NCBI GenBank assembly: GCA_037126765.1
Contig: JBBCBC010000026.1
Span: 31,047,698-31,111,697, forward strand
Direction: 5' to 3'
Length of the DNA: 64,000 bases
From: Stenogyne calaminthoides
Lineage: Eukaryota; Streptophyta; Magnoliopsida; Lamiales; Lamiaceae
How positions within the stretch are numbered: the first letter of the stretch is position 1; every line of letters starts with the position of its first letter. Under the pieces are notes generated by a model that was not told the origin of the DNA, did no database searches, and saw only the letters and a program-made list of their open reading frames with translations. Both the position numbers and the translations under genes were made by a program. Below are positions 1 through 10,753 of this stretch, in pieces.

Positions 1-983
1 TCCTCTTTTTGCAGATAACCGATGAAGAATCGGATCGGAAACTACTCGAAGTTGTTGCGGTTCAAGTGACTCTGTTTTCTGGCCGTGGTGTGTGTATTGG
101 CCTCTCCACCTTTCATAGCGTTGGCGATGCTAGATCGATGGCGGGGTTTATAGAATCTTGGGCTTTGATTAATAAGAATCAAGGAGAAGAAGGGTTCTTG
201 AAATCCTTGCTGCCCGTTTTCGACAGATCCCTGATAAAGTACCCTGTTGAATTGGACTCTGTTTTTATAGAAAAAACCAAGGAAATGCCGATGGCGTCGC
301 CTTCTTCCCCCGTTCCAACGAATAGGGTTCGAGCAACGTATGTTTTCACTCAATCCGAAATCAAGAAACTGAAGGATTTGGCTCTGGCAAGAATTCCAGG
401 CTTAAGTTACGTATCATCTTTTGTAGTGACAGCAGCTTATGCTTGGACTTGCTTGGCGAAATCATTAATGATAGCCGGTGAGAAATTTGGCGATGGGCCC
501 GAATTCTTCTCTTTTGGCGTCGACGCCAGGGCCCGTATCGATCCACCAGTTCCCGGAAACTATTTTGGTAATTGTTTAGGGTTCGTATTTGCGATGCTCC
601 AGCATAAGAAGCTCGTCGGAGAAGAAGGGTTTTTCATGGCGACGGGGGCCATATTGGAGGAGATTAATATCGGGATGATTAAAAACGGAGATATCTTTGG
701 TGGCGCTGGGAATGTGGGATTACGACAGAATTGTTTAACGGTTTCTGGATCGGCGAGACTTGATCTTTATAATGCCGATTTTGGGTGGGGGAAAGCGAGA
801 AAGCTCGAATCGTTGTCGATTGATGGAGAGACGTATCAGATTTCGTTGTGCAAATCGAGGGATTGGGAAGGAGGATTGGAGATTGGGGTGTCTTTGCCTA
901 AGGTGATTATGGATGCTTTTGCTGCTCTGTTTTATGATGGAATAAGGAGGGATAAGTGCGGTGTTGTTGCAAGCAGATTGTGA
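1..983 (+). CDS. BAHD malonyltransferase-like acyltransferase, 5'-truncated by window edge (BAHD-1)
   Basis: This is the C-terminal two thirds of a BAHD acyltransferase. The reading frame is already open at base 1, so the start lies outside the window. The family moves acyl groups, often malonyl from malonyl-CoA, onto sugar hydroxyls of anthocyanins and phenolic glucosides in the cytosol. The catalytic HSVGD (HxxxD) is at 114-128. NYFGNC, the signature of the anthocyanin/aromatic acyltransferase clade, and DFGWG near the C-terminus are both present. Compared with the paralogue at 1,762-3,123 it lacks about 8 codons before the VSGS motif, and its C-terminus runs about 8 residues longer after the family's usual end (…CGVVASRL). 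It is the only + strand copy and converges tail to tail with the next gene. Family assignment is firm; the substrate is unknown. Confidence 0.88.
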   Translation, partial: LFLQITDEESDRKLLEVVAVQVTLFSGRGVCIGLSTFHSVGDARSMAGFIESWALINKNQGEEGFLKSLLPVFDRSLIKYPVELDSVFIEKTKEMPMASPSSPVPTNRVRATYVFTQSEIKKLKDLALARIPGLSYVSSFVVTAAYAWTCLAKSLMIAGEKFGDGPEFFSFGVDARARIDPPVPGNYFGNCLGFVFAMLQHKKLVGEEGFFMATGAILEEINIGMIKNGDIFGGAGNVGLRQNCLTVSGSARLDLYNADFGWGKARKLESLSIDGETYQISLCKSRDWEGGLEIGVSLPKVIMDAFAALFYDGIRRDKCGVVASRL

Positions 984-1761
984 GTTTTATTTTTGGGAAT
1001 TTGAAGAATTGCTTTATGTAACTTTTTAGTAAAATTTGGTGTTTTATCTGCTCCGTTTTTTTTTTTCCGTTGCGGAAAAGAGATGCCTTATAGATTATCT
1101 ATACTGACAAGTCGACGCACTTCTCAATAATGCACACGGTGCACTGATGCATACATAGCTTTGTCTTTCAATAATAATAATTCATTGTTTTTGTTTTGTT
1201 ATTTTTTAAGTTGAATTTAATTTTGAATTAATTGCTCTAACCTCATCAAGTGGTGTCGGGGGATCCAGTGACCCCCTTGGCCCATACAATTCCGCCCTTG
1301 ATTGTGTTGGCACTCAAGTGTAGCAACTCGTTCAAAATTTCTAAATTTTCGATTTCCAAAGGTTACTGTGTGATACAAATGCCTTTTTTCGCTAAATCTT
1401 TTTAAAAAGTATTATCGAAAAGAATCGTAATTGAAATAAAAATGATCAAAATTGATAAAATAAATTTACAACATTATTCATGATTACAGACAAAATTATA
1501 GGATCATTTGTGATTTAAAATATAAACCCTCATTCTTAATTTAACTATATTTGAAACTCAAATTAAAATAGAGATCTTATTACTAATCAAACTCATAAAA
1601 AGTTTGTTTGTGGACATTCTTGAACAAGCAAAACTGATGTGCTCATTAGCAATATATAAATATATAAACTTACATGCTCTAAAATCTAATTCCTTAACAA
1701 ACAACAACACACTTATTTCATCCATCATGCATGCGAATATCAATAGGCATACAACAACAAT
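984..1761. other. Convergent intergenic gap with MITE remnant
   Basis: This is the 3' flank of two convergent BAHD genes. No gene is seen. About 1,383-1,520 resembles the right half of the inverted-repeat element at 5,854-6,183 (shared wording such as ATTGAAATAAAAA and GATCATTTGTGATTT-like text), so it is probably a half-deleted copy. Confidence 0.5.
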
Positions 1762-3123
1762 TTATTCACCCTTCATTCCATCATAAAAAAGAGCAGCAAA
1801 AGCATCCATAATCACCTTAGGCAAACACAACCCAACCTCCAATCCCCCCTCACAATCCCTCGATTTACACAACGACATCGCGTCCCTCTCTCCATCAATC
1901 GACAACGTCTCAAGCTTCCTCGCTCGTCCCCATCCAAAATCCACACCGTAAAGATCAGTCCTCGATGATCCAGAAACCGATAATACCAATTTCCGATTCC
2001 GTAAAGCTGATCCCAATTCTGCCATCCAATTCTCAGCACCACCCAATATGTTGTTGTTGTTAACGACCCTGTTTTTAATCTCCCCTGCTATGGCCTCGGC
2101 CGCCTTAAAAAAACCCTCCTCTCCAACGAGCTCCGAATGCCCGATTTTCGAAAGCCCGAATGATAGACAGTTTCCGAAATAGTTTCCAGGAACTGGTGGA
2201 TCGATGCGGGCCCTGGCGTCAACTGCAAACAAGAAGTAATCGGGCTTATCGTCGACGCCAGCTGTCATTGATTTTGCGTAACAACTCCATACATAAGCTG
2301 CTATCACTACAAAAGATGATACATGGCCTAAACCTGGAATTTTTTCCAGAACCAAATCTTTCAGTTTCTTGATTTCGGATTTGGTGAAAACATACGTTGC
2401 TCGAGCCCTATTCGTCGGTAAGGGGAACGAGGGAGAAAACGTTGGAATTTTCTTGATTTGTTTGGAAAAAACAGAGTCCAATTCAAGGGGGTACTTTATC
2501 AATGATCGATCAAAAACAGGCAAAGATTCAGATTCACTCAAGAATTGATCTTCTCCTCCATTTTTATTGATTAAAGCCCAAGATTTCATGAACCCCATAA
2601 TCGAACTAGCATCACCGACGCTGTGATGGTTGGAGAAACCAATGCACACACCACTGCCAGAAAACAGAGTCACTTGAACCGCAAAAACTTCTAGTACCTT
2701 CTGATCTGATTCTTCGTCGGTGATCTGCGACAAAAGTGGGATGAAATCGTAGAACTTGTCAGCATCTCGAGCATGATTTCCAACAAGATTGTCAAAATCA
2801 TGGGTAGATTCGAAGAAAGTTAAAGAAACAGATTCCCCTGTTCTGTAACAGAGTTCGGGCTTTTTCTCGGGATTTAACGGGTAAACTATTTTGCCTGCAA
2901 GAGGGAAGAAGTGTTTAATAGTTAGGGAAAGTGATTCTTTCAGTTTCGGAATGAGCGTTTCCAAGAAATAAGGCTTGGAAGAATCAGGGAGCTCGTAGAA
3001 AAGAAGGCGACGAATGGGGTGAAACGGCAGCCATTTGATATCGAGGAAAGTGAGCGGCAGTGATTGGTCCGCCACCGTGTCGAGTGGTGGTGCGATTCGA
3101 CAGCTTTCAATCAGGGTTGTCAT
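1762..3123 (-). CDS. BAHD acyltransferase, malonyl-CoA:anthocyanin/phenolic glucoside malonyltransferase-like (BAHD-2)
   Basis: This is an intact single-exon gene of 453 aa, the normal BAHD length. It has HHSVGD with catalytic H167 and D171, YFGNC at 315-319 and structural DFGWG at 395-399. The N-terminus (ESCRIAPP…LPLTFLDI..LPFHPIRRLLFY) is that of the malonyltransferase clade. The start is chosen because MTT.LESC is repeated at the same place in the paralogues. The enzyme probably acts in the cytosol on a glycosylated flavonoid or other phenolic, using malonyl-CoA; this is a family inference, since the sequence does not fix acceptor or donor. It is the best-preserved member of its subgroup here and a good reference for judging damage in the others. 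Confidence 0.92.
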   Translation of the reverse strand: MTTLIESCRIAPPLDTVADQSLPLTFLDIKWLPFHPIRRLLFYELPDSSKPYFLETLIPKLKESLSLTIKHFFPLAGKIVYPLNPEKKPELCYRTGESVSLTFFESTHDFDNLVGNHARDADKFYDFIPLLSQITDEESDQKVLEVFAVQVTLFSGSGVCIGFSNHHSVGDASSIMGFMKSWALINKNGGEDQFLSESESLPVFDRSLIKYPLELDSVFSKQIKKIPTFSPSFPLPTNRARATYVFTKSEIKKLKDLVLEKIPGLGHVSSFVVIAAYVWSCYAKSMTAGVDDKPDYFLFAVDARARIDPPVPGNYFGNCLSFGLSKIGHSELVGEEGFFKAAEAIAGEIKNRVVNNNNILGGAENWMAELGSALRNRKLVLSVSGSSRTDLYGVDFGWGRARKLETLSIDGERDAMSLCKSRDCEGGLEVGLCLPKVIMDAFAALFYDGMKGE

Positions 3124-3770
3124 GGGATATGAAGCGAATGAAAGGGCTATGGTGTTTTTGTGTGTTATAACTTGTGAGTTCTTGCCCTTTTTAATATGAT
3201 TTTGAGTGTGTAATAAATGTTGAATCGAAAAAATGTGTCACAATTCGAATTTCGGACCACCTGGTAGGTATGTGTGTCGGTATGTAGTAGCTGTGTACGT
3301 GTTAACGACTTAACCACTCATTTTGCAAAATATCATGAATGAATTTCCAATGTATTTGGTAGCATCCTTTATGGTGTTTTGGGGTTGGAGTAGGTACACT
3401 CGTTGGCCATAATGTGGTGCTGTAAATTAGAGATTTTTCGAAAACAAAAACTCGTATGAAACGGACTCATGCATGCCATGGGTATTATTTAGCCCAAATC
3501 AACACCCTTTCTTCGGCTCCTTTCAAAATGTTTAAGCATTAATGTCCAAATTATACTTCGTCTCATCGTGAGACATTCTCACACAAATGTGCCTCCCTTT
3601 CGAAAGTGTAGGTATGCTGTCTTTCGGTATACATTTATGTTAACATTGACCGTTGTTGTTTATGTGTTGATATCGGGTCCTAATTTCTTTAATGAGTATA
3701 TTTATATCATTCTACTTATAAATTAATACTTCACGTACTTATAAACTAATGACAGTATGGAGTGAACAAT

Positions 3771-3864
3771 TTTTGTATAAGGGATCTATGAAACTAGATA
3801 ATTTTTATATAAGGGATATGTGAAACTAGATAATTTTTATATAAGGGATCTGTGAAACTAGATA
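3771..3864. repeat. Short tandem repeat, about 3 units of ~32-33 bp
   Basis: The phrases TATAAGGGAT and GTGAAACTAGATAATTTT recur three times in head-to-tail order. The units differ by a few bases. It lies in non-coding DNA upstream of BAHD-2. Confidence 0.7.
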
Positions 3865-4148
3865 AAGGGTATAAACTATATTAGTAAAATGTATTAGTCG
3901 TGATAACTAAATGATATAACTTAATACTACATAAGGGTATTACTATTTACTTGTAATATTGAAGGGGAATGGTAAACGCAAAAAAAAAAAACTTAGAAAG
4001 GGCGCAAAAAAAAGAAAATTTTTAATATGAAAATAAATTTATTATTAATCTCAAATTTAATATAGTGTAGTTTTTGCATGAGAAATCTATAATTTGGCAA
4101 TGACACTTTAATATTTTGAAAGGAGTAGATATTAATTATTGAGACACG

Positions 4149-4283
4149 TTTGCATGAGACCGTCTCATCATAAGACGGGGCATATGTTGAGCATTGGCAC
4201 TTTAACATTTTGGGATGAATGGGTGTGATTTGTGTTAGGTTGTACCCCGTTTCATGCATGAGAATGTCTCATATGAATTTTTG
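4149..4283. mobile_element. MITE with GAGAC-type ends, uninterrupted copy
   Basis: A ~135-bp element begins CATGAGACCGTCTCATC and ends with CATGAGAATGTCTCATA-like sequence. The same wording (GGCACTTTAACATTTTGGGA) recurs at 22,091-22,181, where the copy is split by a transposon, so this copy serves as the empty-site reference. Superfamily is not assigned. Confidence 0.5.
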
Positions 4284-4319
4284 TCGTAATTAATTTATGA
4301 TGGTCTTTCGCAAGAATTT

Positions 4320-5170
4320 TTCCTATAATGGTTAAAAATAATTATGTATGAAAAAAAATATATGAACTTACAACTTTGTAAGAAAAAGAAAAAAACTCTA
4401 TCTATACTCCTTCCGTTCCACTATAAATTTCTCACTTTTCTTTTCTACCCGTTCCATAATAAGTTTTCCCTTCCATAAATAAAAAAAGTAACTTCACTAT
4501 CCATAATTCTTATCCCCACATAATATTACAAAAAATATCACATTACTCCACTCATTACTCCACATACCTATTTCCACACTTCCAATACCCAACTACTCTT
4601 AATTTTTATTATTATTCCTTACATCCAAAAGAAGGGGGAAAATTATAAAGAAACAGAGATGTATAACTTAGCAATTAAGAAAAATATACTTAAAGAACCT
4701 TTCATAAAAGGAGAACTACTTAAGGAAAAAAAAAAATACTTAGAGAAGCTTTCCAAAAAAAAAAAATTACTTAAAAGAAAAAAAAAACAAATTAAAATGT
4801 TTACCTATAATTGTTAAAAATGATTATGTATGAAAGAAAATATAAAAGTTTACAACATTATTAAAAATTGCTCTATTTATATGACTTAGCAAATGAAAAA
4901 TATATATATATATATACTTGAAGGACTTTTCATAAAAAAAGGAATTACTTAAAAGAACATAATAAAAGTAATATTAAATTTTTTGCCTATAATGGTTAAC
5001 GAAAATTATGTATAAGAAAATATAAGAATTTACAACATTGTAAAAAAAAAAAAAAATTACTCTACTTATATAACTTAGCAAATAAAAAAGGTATACTTAC
5101 CTTTCATAAAAAAAAAAAAAAATACTTCAACGGAAAAAAAATTACTTAAAAGTTTTTTTATATTACTTAA
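4320..5170. repeat. Degenerate tandem array, ~180-bp units
   Basis: CCTATAATGGTTAA…AATTATGTATGA…TTTACAAC followed by CTCTA.TTATATGACTTAGCAA recurs at about 4,322, 4,803 and 4,985, with extra partial copies of TATAACTTAGCAA near 4,658. The units are separated by A-rich slippage tracts. Confidence 0.55.
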
Positions 5171-5853
5171 AGAAAAGTAATAAAAATAATTTAAATATAT
5201 CATGACCTATGAAATTTAGGTGGGGGGAATTGCCCCTTCTTGCCCGAACGTATGTCCGCCTCTGTTGAAGGGTATGACTTATATTTACAATAGAGGTATT
5301 AGTAGTGATAATTGAAAAATATAATTTACATTAAAAAAGAGTATTAATTGTGATAATTGAAGGGTTATGTCTGTAAATATGGAATGTGTTTAACGATAAA
5401 CAAGTTTCACATGAGATCTACTCTAAATTAATACCATTACACTTATAAACTTATTTATAAGTGCTATGATATTAATTTATAAGTGTAATTGTATCAATTT
5501 TACATTACGAACAAGTTAACACAAAGAGTAAGTCTCCGGTGAAACTTGTTCACATTATGAAATTTATACAGTTAAACTTACAAACTAATAACACTATATT
5601 TATCAACTGATCTCACTATACTTATAAACTGATATCATAATATTAAATATTATAGATATTAGATTTATAAGAATAGTGATATCAATTTGTAAATATAATG
5701 ATATCAGTTTCATATTATAAATAAATTTTATAGAAGAGTATTTGTAATAGAAAATATTTGAATTTTAATAATATTGATTAATAAAGTTTTATTAATTTAG
5801 AATCTGAAAGTTAATAAAACTCGCGATCAATTTGAAGCTTGAATTTTTTTTGA

Positions 5854-6183
5854 GAAAAAATCACAAATTGTCCAGTAACTTTGTCCGAATTCACAAATGG
5901 TCCTGTAAGTTTTCATTTTATCAATTTTGGTCCTTTTAGTTTCAATTTTAGTCTTTTTTGCCGGATAATTTAAATTTTGATTGTTTTATTATGGTGATGT
6001 CGATGGTCGTTAATTACCACTCTCATTTGAACTGTTATTCATCAAGGAAGAAAATCTCTCAATCAATTTTTCGACGAAAATGACTAGAATTGAAATAAAA
6101 AAGACCAAAATTAATAAAATAAAAACTTATGAGATTATTTGTGAATTCGAGCAAAATTACAAGACCATTTGTGATTTTTTCTC
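5854..6183. mobile_element. Long-TIR MITE, Mutator-like
   Basis: About 60 bp at the left end (GAGAAAAAATCACAAAT…GTCC..AATTCACAAATGGTCC) is repeated in inverted order at the right end (…ATTTGTGATTTTTTCTCA). The element is ~330 bp with no coding capacity. Long TIRs suggest a Mutator-type MITE; a target duplication could not be fixed because the flanks are T-rich. Confidence 0.65.
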
Positions 6184-6329
6184 AATATTTTTTCATGCAT
6201 GTTCAAGACTTGAAAAGTACAAAACTATTAATGTGGGGCTTAAGAGATAAAAGATAGAAAATGAAAATTCAGAGCCAATGACTTAACACCATGTGCAATA
6301 TCTTATAGTAATCTATTTATATTTTTTTT

Positions 6330-6800
6330 GAGTTTTATCAATTCAGGGCCTGAAAGGTGATAAATCTATCAATTTAAGGTCTGAAAGATTTTTCCTATCG
6401 ATTCAAGGCTTGAAATATAAAAAACTATCAATTCAGGGCCTGAAAGATAGAAACTATCAATTCGAGGCCTATAAATTTTAAGGCCATGTTTGTGACTAAA
6501 CCCTAAACCCTAAATCATAAACACTAAACCCTAAATCTTAAATGATGAACCGTAAACCTTGGACCCTAAACCTCACTGAACCGTAAACCCTAAAAATTTA
6601 AAAAATAACAACATGAAATAAGGAAATGAAATATAAATGTCAAACATCACCTTAAAATATGTGAGCCTCAAATTGATAGTTTTTATCTTTCAGGTCCTGG
6701 ATTGATAGTTTTCTATCTTTCAGGCCTTGAATCGATATGAAAAATCTTTAAGGCCTTAAATTGATAGTTTTGTCATCTTTCAGGACCTAAATTAACATTT
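6330..6800. repeat. Palindromic repeat complex with telomere-like CCCTAAA core
   Basis: Several units of the type ATCAATTCAGGGCCTGAAAG read one way at 6,330-6,470. Their reverse complements (CTTTCAGGNCCTGGATTGATAG-like) occupy 6,665-6,800. The interior (6,495-6,600) carries repeated CCCTAAA heptamers in degenerate spacing. It looks like a transposon with multi-copy inverted subterminal repeats. Confidence 0.6.
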
Positions 6801-7563
6801 TTCCTATTTTTATTTACTAATGTAAATAATTATATTTTTACTCAATTATTAAATTCGCCACGCTTCCTTTTGTACTTTCATGAAACTTTTTTTTTTTTTG
6901 ACAGATACTTTCATGAAACTTAAAGGTAGCTATAATACAATTACTTTTTTATCAAACTGCACCAACTTTTCTAAAATAAGGCCCCATTTAATAGATTAGA
7001 AATCAATGTAGTTCGACTTTATACTAATCAATTCACGTCATTTTCGTACGTATAACAATCATTCACTTCTGAAGTTGGCAGCTAATAAGATCATCTAGAA
7101 TACTAAAATGATTGAATTTTTTGGGAAACATATTGCTCTAACAATCACTTGTGGTCCAATCTTCATACAAATAATATACAAACAAAAGAATAAATACTAT
7201 GCTAGATTGAAGTCATTGATAAACTAAACTTAGCAAAGTTATTATTAGTTTGATTATTTTAAAAAATTCTTAAAATAAAATAGCATCATTGTATCAAAAA
7301 AAAAATTGACAGCTTATTTACCAAACTCATAAAAAGCATGTTTCCAATCTTGAATGAACAAAACTGAGCTCGTTCACAAATTATTCAACAAAAGTTGTTT
7401 AATTTACACAAGATACGTGGATCAAATGATTTTATTATAGCTAAAACAACTCATTTATAATTCAATCCACAAAAAAATTATTGGCAAACAACAATTTCAC
7501 ATTTATTCCACACCCATCAAACATGCGCAAACAATAACAAGATTACAATACCACCAGAACTTA

Positions 7564-7674
7564 GTCCCTGTTTGCAAACTCTAACGCATAAATAAAAGCA
7601 CTTTTTTTCCTTTCAAAAAGCAGCTTTCAAAATAAGTGATCCTCAACCACTTTTTAGAGTTTGCAAACAAGCCC
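7564..7674. mobile_element. PIF/Harbinger-type MITE abutting the BAHD-3 stop codon
   Basis: A ~110-bp element has inverted ends around GTTTGCAAACTCTAA and is flanked by TTA at 7,561-7,563 and 7,675-7,677. A TTA target duplication is typical of PIF/Harbinger. The right TTA is the complement of the TAA stop codon of the neighbouring - strand gene. A relative in the same orientation adjoins the stop of the gene at 20,374-21,726. Confidence 0.7.
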
Positions 7675-9040
7675 TTATTTACCATTCATTCCATCGAAAA
7701 ATCGAGCAGCAAAAGCATCCATTATCTCCTTACTCAAAGACATCCCAATCTCAAACCCCCCCTCGAAATCCCTCGATTTACACAACGACATCGCGTACCT
7801 CTCCCCATCAATCGACAACGCTTCGATCTTTCTCGTCTTCCCCCACCCGAAATCCGCACCGTAAAGATCAACTTTCGCCGATCCAGAAACTGCCAACACC
7901 CGATTCTGAAACGCAAATCCAACTTCCGCCAACATATACTCCGCACACCCCAAGATGTTGTTGTTGTTAACGACCCTTTTTTTAATCTCCCCTGCTATGG
8001 CCTCCGCGGCCGCAAAGAACCCTTCTTCACCAACCAATTCCTTATGCCCGATTTTCGGAAGCCCGTACGTTAAACAGTTACCAAAATAGTTTCCAGGAAC
8101 TGGTGGATCAATACGGGCCCTGGCGTCAACTGCAAACAGGAAGAATACGGGCTCATCATCGTCGCCCAAAATCAAAGATTTCGCCAAACAATTCCATACA
8201 TAAGCTGCCATCACTACAAAAGATGATACATAACCTAAACCTGGAATTTTTCCCAGAACCAAATCTTTCAGTTTCTTGATTTCAGATTGGGTGAAAACGA
8301 ACGTTGCTCGAACCCTATTCGTTGGCAACCGGAAACAGGGCGACGCCATTGGGATTTTCTTGACTTGGTTTAGAAAAACAGAGTCTATTTCCCGAGGGTA
8401 ATTTATCAATGATCGATCAAAAACAGGCAGATGTTCGAATTTACTATCTGAAATCAAGAACCCTTTTTCTCCTCCGAGTTTATTGATTAAAGCCCATGAA
8501 TTTATAAACCCCACAATCGAACTAGCATCACCAACGCTATGATGGTTGGATAAACCAATACACACGCCACGGCCCGAAAACAGAGTCACTTGAATCGCGA
8601 AAACCTGGAGCAGTTTCTGATCGGATTCTTCGTCCGTCGTTTGCGATAACAGCGGCATGAAATCGTAGAAGTTATCAGCATCTCTAGCATGATTTCCAAC
8701 AAGATTATCAAAATCATGGGTAGATTCGAAGAAAGTTAAAGAAACAGAGTCCCCTGTTTTGTAACGGATTTCGGGCTTTTTCTCTGAATTTAAAGGGTAA
8801 ACAATTTTTCCTGCAAGAGGAAAGAAGTGTTTGAGAGTTAGGGATAGTGATTCTTTCAGTTTTGGAATGAGGGTTTGCAAGAAATAAGGTTTGGAAGAAT
8901 GGGGGAGCTCGTAGAAGAGAAGGCGGCGAATGGGGTGAAAAGGCAGCCAATTTAAATCGAGGAAAGTGAGCGGCAGTGACTGGTCCGCCACCGTGTGCGG
9001 CGGCGGAGCAATTTGACAGCTCCTCGAGTAATTTCTTCAT
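7675..9040 (-). CDS. BAHD malonyltransferase-like acyltransferase with 5' frameshift (BAHD-3)
   Basis: An open frame of 438 codons runs from an internal ATG at 8,991 to 7,675. It keeps H151-D155 (HHSVGD), YFGNC (302-306) and DFGWG (380-384). The ATG equivalent to the paralogues' start is at 9,040, but in that frame the product is an unrelated 108 aa. The true frame upstream of 8,991 reads SCQIAPP…TVADQ, the conserved N-terminus, and meets TGA where the initiator should be. A single extra base within the first ~7 codons (GAGGAGC against GA-AGC in relatives) explains this. Use of the 8,991 ATG would remove about 17 N-terminal residues before the conserved LPLTF strand. The gene may be a fresh pseudogene, may use the internal start, or the base may be an assembly error. 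Confidence 0.82.
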
Positions 9041-9720
9041 GGAAATGGATATGAGTTCAGTGTGTTTGAGTTTTTTACTTTTGAGATGATTTTAAGTGTC
9101 GAAATTAAAGGAAAAAGACAACAAGTGTGACCAACAATTCCAATTACCAATCGGGTGATTCGCATGTGAACGGTTCATGTTGCAGACGTCATCAATGACG
9201 AACGCCTGCAACAATTTATGTATGGATGGTGCTCTCATCCGAAAATAGAGCGGTTCATTTCGGTTCATATTTAATTTATTTACATTGGAACAAATAATTT
9301 ATTTAAATAAATTAAATATTTTAATACAAATAAATTGAACGAATTAAAATCATAACATTTATTTATTAATATCATTATATTTATAAATTAGAGTGAGAAC
9401 TTTTTCATAGCACTGTCAAGTCAACTACGACTTTCAGTATAGAAATCATCCATTAAAAAAATGAGACATTGTCATTAGTGAAAATGATGATCCACATTAA
9501 AAAATGGGCGGCAGAATCAAAAGTGAAAGACACCGGATCTGAATATATACTTGAATCGTATGAGATCTTGCCTATAAATTAATATTACATACATGTTCCT
9601 TTAAAAAAAAAATTGCATAAATGTTGATATATTTATGCGTAAGATGTTATGGTATTAATTTTAAAAATAATAATATTATTAAATTAATTTAATTTTATAT
9701 CATAAAATTTGTTTATAGAA
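9041..9720. other. BAHD-3 upstream region, nothing coding
   Basis: This is AT-rich DNA 5' of BAHD-3. No clear TATA box, TE boundary or ORF of note is seen. Confidence 0.5.
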
Positions 9721-10253
9721 GAGTTTGCTTTTATCTTTTTCCTTTCTTTCCATATTTTTTAAAACCGCTCCACCTTTCTTCTCTACTTTCTTTCAGATTC
9801 TTTTTGGGATTTTTACTCCTTTTTTTCGTTTATTTCTATGACCCTTCTTTTTCTCCTGCATTTTACCATTTTTTGCTGCTTTTTTCCATATTATTTATTT
9901 CCTTTTTCTTTCTCTTTTCTATGCAGGTCTTTCTTTTGGGTTTTTTATTCTTTTATTTTCCTTCTTTTTCTCCTCTTTTTCTATATTTTTTTAGGGCTTT
10001 TACTCTTTTAATTGGCATTTCACTTTTTTTTTTCTCCTTTATTTCCATTTTCCAAAGGTTTTTTTGAACATTTTTCACCATTTTTCTCCTTTCTTTCTAG
10101 ATCATTTTTTTATGGCGTTTTACCTTTTTTTTTTCTTTCCTTCTGAAGTTTCACCCTTTTTTTTTTCTCGTTTCTTTTCGAATATTTTTCCGGCCTTTTT
10201 ATCTTTCTTTTTTTTGTTCCGTTTACCTTCATGCCTACATTTTGGGCTTTTTT
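9721..10253. repeat. Long polypyrimidine tract
   Basis: About 530 bp on the + strand are almost entirely T and C, with CCTTCTTTTTCTCC-type blocks recurring about every 45-100 bp. It ends exactly at the copia LTR. Open frames here (Phe-, Ser- and Leu-rich) are products of composition, not genes. The repeated blocks suggest a diverged minisatellite. Confidence 0.6.
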
Positions 10254-10523
10254 TGTTGTAAAATATAGAATAAACGTAAAGAAAATAGTAAGAACACCGA
10301 TTTGTTTACGCAGTTCGTCCAGAAGAACTACATCTGGGGGCGACCAAGTTAGGAGGGATTTCACAATGATCTGAGTATTCTCTATCGCACGACGTTACAA
10401 TGAGGAAGGTATTTATAATAACAATTGGGCTGAAGCCCTAAAAGCTCTAAAACCCATGTGGCATAAAGTCCACTGATAATACTAACACAAAGTAATGTCC
10501 ACACTAATAGATTATTTACAACA
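10254..10523 (-). repeat. 3' LTR of the copia element
   Basis: This LTR has TG…CA ends and aligns throughout with 16,475-16,735. It follows the polypurine tract of the - strand element. Confidence 0.88.
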
Positions 10524-10753
10524 CTCCCCCTTGGACATTACGATGTGATGTTCCAGCCTAACTAAAATTTCGCTAGAATAATTCAAAGAGAGAAACTTAG
10601 TAAAATAAGAAAATGTACAACTAATGATCTTCTAAATTCAATCTTCAAAACGCTCCCCATGAAGACAACAGTCTTCCAAGCCTTTTGTATTATACTTTCA
10701 CACTCTTCTGGAGTTCATGCAGGTAAAAGAATTTTAGTGATATATGCTTTGTC

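Larger units (their letters stand above)
3124..7560. other. AT-rich intergenic region with several repeat families
   Basis: No coding gene is seen. The region holds a fragment of the GAGAC-ended MITE (3,541-3,595), three short tandem units (about 3,771-3,864), one full GAGAC MITE (4,149-4,283), a degenerate Stowaway-like start (about 4,405), tandem ~180-bp degenerate units (about 4,320-5,170), a hAT-like end (GTCCGCCTCTG near 5,245-5,260), a long-TIR MITE (5,854-6,183) and a palindromic complex around telomere-like heptamers (about 6,330-6,800). Confidence 0.55.

Noticed and set aside
6490..6600. True interstitial telomere
   Set aside because: CCCTAAA units are few and interrupted by AATCATAAACA-type wording; better explained as part of a repeat family.
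9804..10364. Phe/Leu-rich ORFs on + and Lys-rich ORF on -
   Set aside because: They are by-products of the polypyrimidine tract and LTR edge.
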